Assembly (NCBI RefSeq): GCF_000003815.2
Contig: NC_049984.1
Coordinates: 17,900,439 to 17,964,438, forward strand
Length of the DNA stretch: 64,000 bases
Source of the DNA: Branchiostoma floridae
Taxonomy: Eukaryota > Chordata > Leptocardii > Amphioxiformes > Branchiostomatidae
Direction: 5' to 3'
In this document: one piece after another, positions 58,501 through 64,000 of the stretch
How positions within the stretch are numbered: position 1 is the stretch's first letter
How the letters are laid out: every line of letters starts with the position of its first letter
Made by a program: the position numbers and the translations under genes
The notes under the pieces: generated by a model
The model's input: only the letters and a program-made list of their open reading frames with translations
Databases searched by the model: none
Told to the model about the DNA's origin: nothing

Positions 58501-61500
58501 CAAGTTTCGGAGGTTTCTGTTTCCACTCTTAGAACCGATGAGGGAAGATACACACTGAAATGCTGTGTACCTGTAAAATTGTCTAGGTAACTACAGGTAT
58601 GGACTTGAACGTCAAGGGTAACTACCTGAACAAACTAAAACACTAGTGGATACCATATTTTAGACTTGTAAAGGCAGGTAAATCAAGTGTCAAAGATGAT
58701 GATTTTGACAATTTAGCACTTGAAAATTAGCAAAAAAAATTGTGAATACTCTTGCTTTGAGATTAAGATTAATGAAATTGTAAATCTTCCTACAAGATGG
58801 TTATTTACCACGAAAACAGACAGCTTACTACATGTATAACTTAGAAATAGTTAGCCCAGCATGTTTAGGTTCAGGTTCAGGTCCTGTACTATAAGTGCCA
58901 TACCTGTAATGGAAAATTTATTACTAGGTACACTTAAGTCCTGGAACAAGACAGCCATCTTGTGTCGTCCTCATGTCTCAAGAATGCAGCCCAGGACCTT
59001 GGTCCATGTCTTGATTAGAGGGTGGTCATGATGTATAGCTGGGACCACATTAGAGTAATTGCATTTGTCAGTCTTGGTGTTGTCATAAGTCATCCAGGGT
59101 CAACCACACTGCACAGGATCTAATTTGAGCAAGAGAGACTGGAGGAAGCTGTCATTTTATTGTTACCGAGTGTGGTTATCCTACATAGAGCTTTAATTGT
59201 ACCCCCTTTTAGAATACCCATCTCCTCAATGAACTACTAGTATCCCTGCAGTTGCTTCATTAAATGTTAAAAAGTTAGATGATACTGTAAAAGGCAATCT
59301 CTACTAGGCAATGAAAATTGAAAAGCATCACTCTGAAAGGTTTCAATTTGCGACGCTAATATTGTTTTAGTAACTTTGCAATGGCAAGCAAACTGATCAA
59401 AGTTTGTCCTATCAGCCATTCTGATTGATATACTGTCACTGTAACTTAAAACTTAAGTTGAAAAGTAGACTTTTAGCTGTGAAACGTACTGCCTACTACA
59501 TCAAGAGCTTGAGATTCATCAGTTTTTTTCCTCTAATACAGGTAACAGTAGCCTCCTTTTAGGATTTTTTTTTTGGTCTCAAAGTGGAGATCAAAATTCT
59601 TTTGAGCTTTTTATGGGCTGAAAAACAGGAAGAAGAGATGTTGTCATCACAGCCATTTGCCCTCCAGTCAATAATAACAGTATGTTGTCAAGTGCAGAAT
59701 CAAAAAAGTTACAGATGGCAAGACTAAGAGTTGTCAAATTCAAAGATTACATAACGTCTAAATTTTTCTTCATGAACTGGGGCTGAGAATAGTCCCACAA
59801 AAATTGATTGATGGGGAAAACATATATAAATTTGTTTGGCCTTTAAAAGTTGTCAGATGTAAAGGCTTAGCCAACTAGAGGATGGAACTTGAGTACACAT
59901 CTGTGCTCATATTGGTTTGTCTGCCTTTGCTGCTATAGTCAGAATTGTCTATTTGCTTTTAGGGGTGGGGTGTAACATATCAAATGGCGACCCTCTTGCA
60001 GAGCAAATATCATTTCTAGTGCAAACACATTTGCTAATCAGCTCATATTTTCAGTTTACAGGACCGTACCACCTTGTTTAAAGAAACGGGGGAGGGCAGA
60101 ATGGCGTAGTCAATGTGTACAGGGGTTAGTAGGGGTCGACAGGTTATCACGACAGGTGACGTTGTCACAACATTTCTTGGAGAAAAGTTTGTAAGAATTT
60201 GTCACATGGAAATGACTCTTTGGCGCACGGCTTGCCGAAGAGACACGTTGGCCTGTTTTTGTATTTGGTGATGGTCGTGACATATGAGCCAAACACACCC
60301 TGTGTGTTTAACAAATATAAAGGGACATTCCTTTGCATCTGTTTGATGGCAACTCAAACATGTAACATTAGTCAATATTTGCGTAAAATCTGGGTTGAAT
60401 GTGTGTTTGCTCCAGATGGGGTTTGTAGTGGGCTGGGGTCACCGTCCTGATAATCCCTGGGATTATCGTAGATGTAAGTCTAGCAGGATGCAAAAGAATT
60501 CGCAGGTGGTAAATCTAAAGACTTCAGAGCAGTGGCCATGGTTTAGAATATTGGGGAAATTTCAGAAATGTCCGACTGAAAGGTTCACTGCGCGAGAGTT
60601 GTGGGCGTGTTGGGTATGATTTACGCTCGTGACATCAGCACTCCGTGCCATAAACATGATTTGTATGGGATGAATATTCAGTTGTCAGATGAAGTCATGC
60701 AGAAATTACAGACTACACCTTGGAATGACTCATCAGTGCTTATTCATACCAAAGTCTAAGAGGAAGGTCTTGTGTTTTGTCCACAGAAATGACAGGGATT
60801 GACGAGAGCACTGGAGTGTTGGGAGAACAACAGGACGATCGGGAAGAGGAAGTGGGAAGGTGAACGTCTTATGCCGACAACAATGGCAAAGAAAGGACTC
60901 GCTACAGACATTTGACAACACAAACATAAGAAGGGATGTCTCCAGGACCCATCCCTCTGTCTTGGGATGAAAAGTTGCTTGTACCGGGGACAAAACTTTC
61001 ATCTGGTCTGTCCAAAATATCTGTACGCCATGACATGAATCCAATGAAAATGTATTGTCTTTAGCTTAAAATGATGTATTTAACAACGAAAATCAGCTAC
61101 GTGGGCTTTCTGATTATGAATGGGATGGGAAGAAAATAAAGCTGGAGACAGTCCTGGATGATATCAAGAAAATAAGCTATACTTTCTTAAAAAGAATAGG
61201 ACTGAGTGTATTTTTTTTCAGTTCTGTAACAAGTTATGACTTAGTTCTTATCTATATGACATTTTAGCTTCACCTTAGGCTGACATATTTCCCTTGACGT
61301 AATGTTTTCACTCCCATGGACATTCCATGTGTTCATCTCCAAGCTCATACTGTGTTCTATGTTCAAGGGAAATCATCTGCATAATTCAGCCCCAGGTAAA
61401 GTTGTATTATCAGTGACCCATAAATATGCAAGTCAAGGTAATACCGTTGTATGAGCTAACTCTCCCATAAGTGGCCATGATCCGTTTTGTAAGTCCTCTG

Positions 61501-64000
61501 ACCTCCACTTGGCCGATTGTTTTCATTTCATAAATTGTCACTCTGTCCCGGTAGGTAGAACAAACAAACACTCCCAGGAGATCCATTGTTCTGTGATTAC
61601 TAAACAGGACGATCCTTTGCTTATGTAATAACCTGTGCATATTTGCTATATATACAGGAGATAACGCGTTTCCTGTCCATTGTGTTGGGGCACATGAATA
61701 TGAAATTTATCAGCTTTTGTCACGAAAACAATGTTATTCATATCAAGGGGATGTAGATTTTTGTGTTGTTGCAACAAATACATCTGTTGGTAATGCTGAA
61801 TAATCCTCTGCTTTTGTGTTTTGTATTCAGCAAAATTTCTCAGGCACCTTTGTTACGACAGCAAGTCTTTGGTTTCCTGTAGAAATGTTGATGATTATCT
61901 GTTCACCTGGACTCAAAGTAAAGTAAGTTAGTGTAAGTAACTTTTCAGTTAGTCTTGAAGAACTTCTCAAATGTCATAAATGTCAAATTTTGTGCTGCAT
62001 TCACAAAAGATCAATCAATAAAGATTTTTTATTTTCTATACCTGTGTAGTGTCCTTCAATACTTTCTTGAATTTCTTTCTCTGCAGTGTGTTTGTAGCTG
62101 AAATACAGACAAGTGTATGTTGATGAAAATCTTTCAAAATATATGGTGAGATGTGCTTTATAAATGGACTGTAACAGTGTTTAACTGTAACATTAGGAAA
62201 GGGTTAGGTAAAACTTAGACTTCAGGGTGAGGAAAATGCATGGAGTATGCCTGTTAAAAGATTGGATTTATGGATGATTTTGGCCAGCTGCATAAGACAC
62301 CAGTTTTAGTGTAAACATTTGGATAAGGCAAAATTGCCTTATCAAACATGCCAAGATATAGTGGTATTTCCTCAAAACAGCTCTTAGTGACTATGACATC
62401 CTGATAGCACAGTTTGTATGTTTTCTGAATCGGTGTGTTCATATCTGTGATTGTGTTGTTGTTGTTCGGACTCACATCCTGTCCTAACAAACATACAATC
62501 TCCACGTATTGGATTTTAAGCACGGACAATGTAACATTATTTTTCTCTTGGGAATTGGGTAACCAAAACAAAAGGTGGTTGAATAATAACTATCTCCTTG
62601 GTTGACGTCACTCAAAAGTAAGCATCTTTTGAAGGCTGAAAATAGCATTCCAAAAATTTGCTACACTGCAGGTAAAAATTTGCAATTTTTCAGGGTTAAA
62701 AACATGTTACGAACCACATTTTAGTTGAATTAAGAAAGTTTGTCCAAAGTGGAAGTAAAATTTCTGACAACTATATTCCAGCCATGGACCTCTATAAAAT
62801 GTTCTGGATTGCAGGCGTCAGAAAACGTTTAAAGAAAGCCTTCCATATGATGTCATCACTAATTAAAGCACTGTGTTTGTGTTTTGTGGAAGAAGTTGGA
62901 GATTGTCTCGTACCATAACCTGGTCCTGATTCCAAGACTAAACAAGTCCACCCCTCCTCAAGTTCAACACTATACGGAAAACCAGGAACTTTGGCCAGCT
63001 GTGATAATAAATTCTGTATTACCAGTTGCGTCGCAAGACTCACAACCCATAAATATACTGGGTCATGGTAGAAAAGACACTCTTGTTTAAACAAGAAGCA
63101 CCACATGTGCCTGGACTTAAACATTCTAAGAAGGGATAGATACAGATGTGATTTTTGTCATGAAGAGAAAAGAACATATATGGTAGTCATTTAGCATTGT
63201 TAATTTCCAAAATATACCTACAGTAAGTGACAAGATGAATTACCACATGTTTGAATCAAACAATAAAGCTTTTAAGAATACCCACCTTCAGTCTGCAATG
63301 TCTGAGAAAAATTTTAAAGATAGCAGAAAAAAATTGAATTTTGTTGGCCAAAATAAATTCAGGCTTGGTATGATAATAAATCACAATTAGATAACTGGTA
63401 GATTGAGAAATGCAGGTTGGTTGTAGTCCATGATTCTTGTTGTGGTGTCATAAACTTATCATGTATTGTTAGAGCATAATATTATGCACAGCGATGACAT
63501 AGCCTTCATCAGGTTGACGTTGTGTTTAGCTTAGATCAGAAACAGGAACTTGGGTATTTGTGCAGAAAGTGTTTCCGAATTGCAAGTAAAATTTTTGACA
63601 ATTTGCAAGAAATGTGTATCTGGCCCTCGTCGTCGTCGTCGTATAAAGATATAAAGAATGCTGCTTGCTCCTTGTTCTTATAGCACAAATAAACATTTCC
63701 AATTTACATGGATGACAGCTACTTTGTGCACAGGGATGACGGCCTTGTTTTACATACTAGCATTACATGATATACTAGATTTGATCCCTCTATAAATGTT
63801 GACTTTAAAAGTAATCGGAACCTAAACAAATAAGAATCAATATATGAGACGTTACATATGATCCTTTTGATAACCCTACAAAAGGTGCAACCACACATGA
63901 TACCGTGTGAATGGTAAATTTTTTGAGTGGTGATCAAAACATGTTTACTCCTAAATTCTTTAAGGAATTTAGTTGAGACTTTATCTGCATTGGAAGAGCT
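55531..64000. other. Gene-poor right-hand region
   Basis: AT-rich. All open frames are short and none has a recognisable domain. A (TCG)n microsatellite lies near 63627-63641. I see no clear exon, RNA gene or TIR element, so this is probably intergenic or distal regulatory sequence. Confidence 0.5.

Noticed and set aside
1-64000. CRISPR arrays, prokaryotic operons, tRNA or rRNA genes
   Set aside because: None seen. Tandem arrays here lack spacer/repeat organisation, and I could not recognise a tRNA cloverleaf by eye.

Overview
This window is animal nuclear DNA. It has long introns with GT-AG junctions, CpG-rich promoters, zinc-finger and forkhead developmental regulators, and abundant short inverted-repeat (MITE-like) elements. 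I see no prokaryotic gene organisation, no CRISPR and no operons. A FoxH-type forkhead gene beside a full-length spalt gene with a chordate-like finger layout suggests an invertebrate chordate, most likely a cephalochordate (amphioxus). That assignment is inference.

Four protein-coding genes can be supported, all on the minus strand. (1) Positions 1-1354: the 5' part of a gene for an acidic, Pro/Glu/Gln-rich protein of unknown function. It runs off the left edge and may start from a non-coding exon near 7.15-7.34 kb. (2) Positions 11696-17901: a two-exon FoxH-like forkhead factor of 737 residues. (3) Positions 21137-23978: a three-exon gene for the 58-residue mitochondrial ATP synthase epsilon subunit. 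It consists of small exons and was assembled here from splice phases. (4) Positions 28522-52256: a four-exon SALL (spalt-like) gene of about 1,296 residues. It has the N-terminal MSRRKQ NuRD-recruitment motif, a C2HC finger, a Gln-rich segment, all paired or triplet C2H2 fingers and one extra C-terminal finger. A 100-base assembly gap interrupts its large exon.

The SALL first exon lies in a CpG-rich promoter (about 51.2-52.7 kb). A divergent plus-strand spliced transcript, probably non-coding, can be traced from there to a poly(A) signal at 55508. CpG-rich promoter-like zones with YY1-type and TCTCGCGAGA-type motifs also occur at about 4.75-5.18 kb, 6.9-7.4 kb and 23.3-23.43 kb.

The rest is intronic or intergenic sequence rich in repeats. 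These include a 162-bp tandem array (2.4-3.35 kb), a 21-bp tandem array (5.53-5.72 kb), a decayed LINE reverse-transcriptase fragment (8.6-9.13 kb) and several terminal-inverted-repeat elements. The right-hand 8 kb (55.6-64 kb) holds no gene I can support. FoxH (Smad-partner transcription factor) and SALL (NuRD-recruiting repressor) are both developmental regulators. ATP5F1E is a housekeeping gene between them, and nothing in the sequence links the three functionally.
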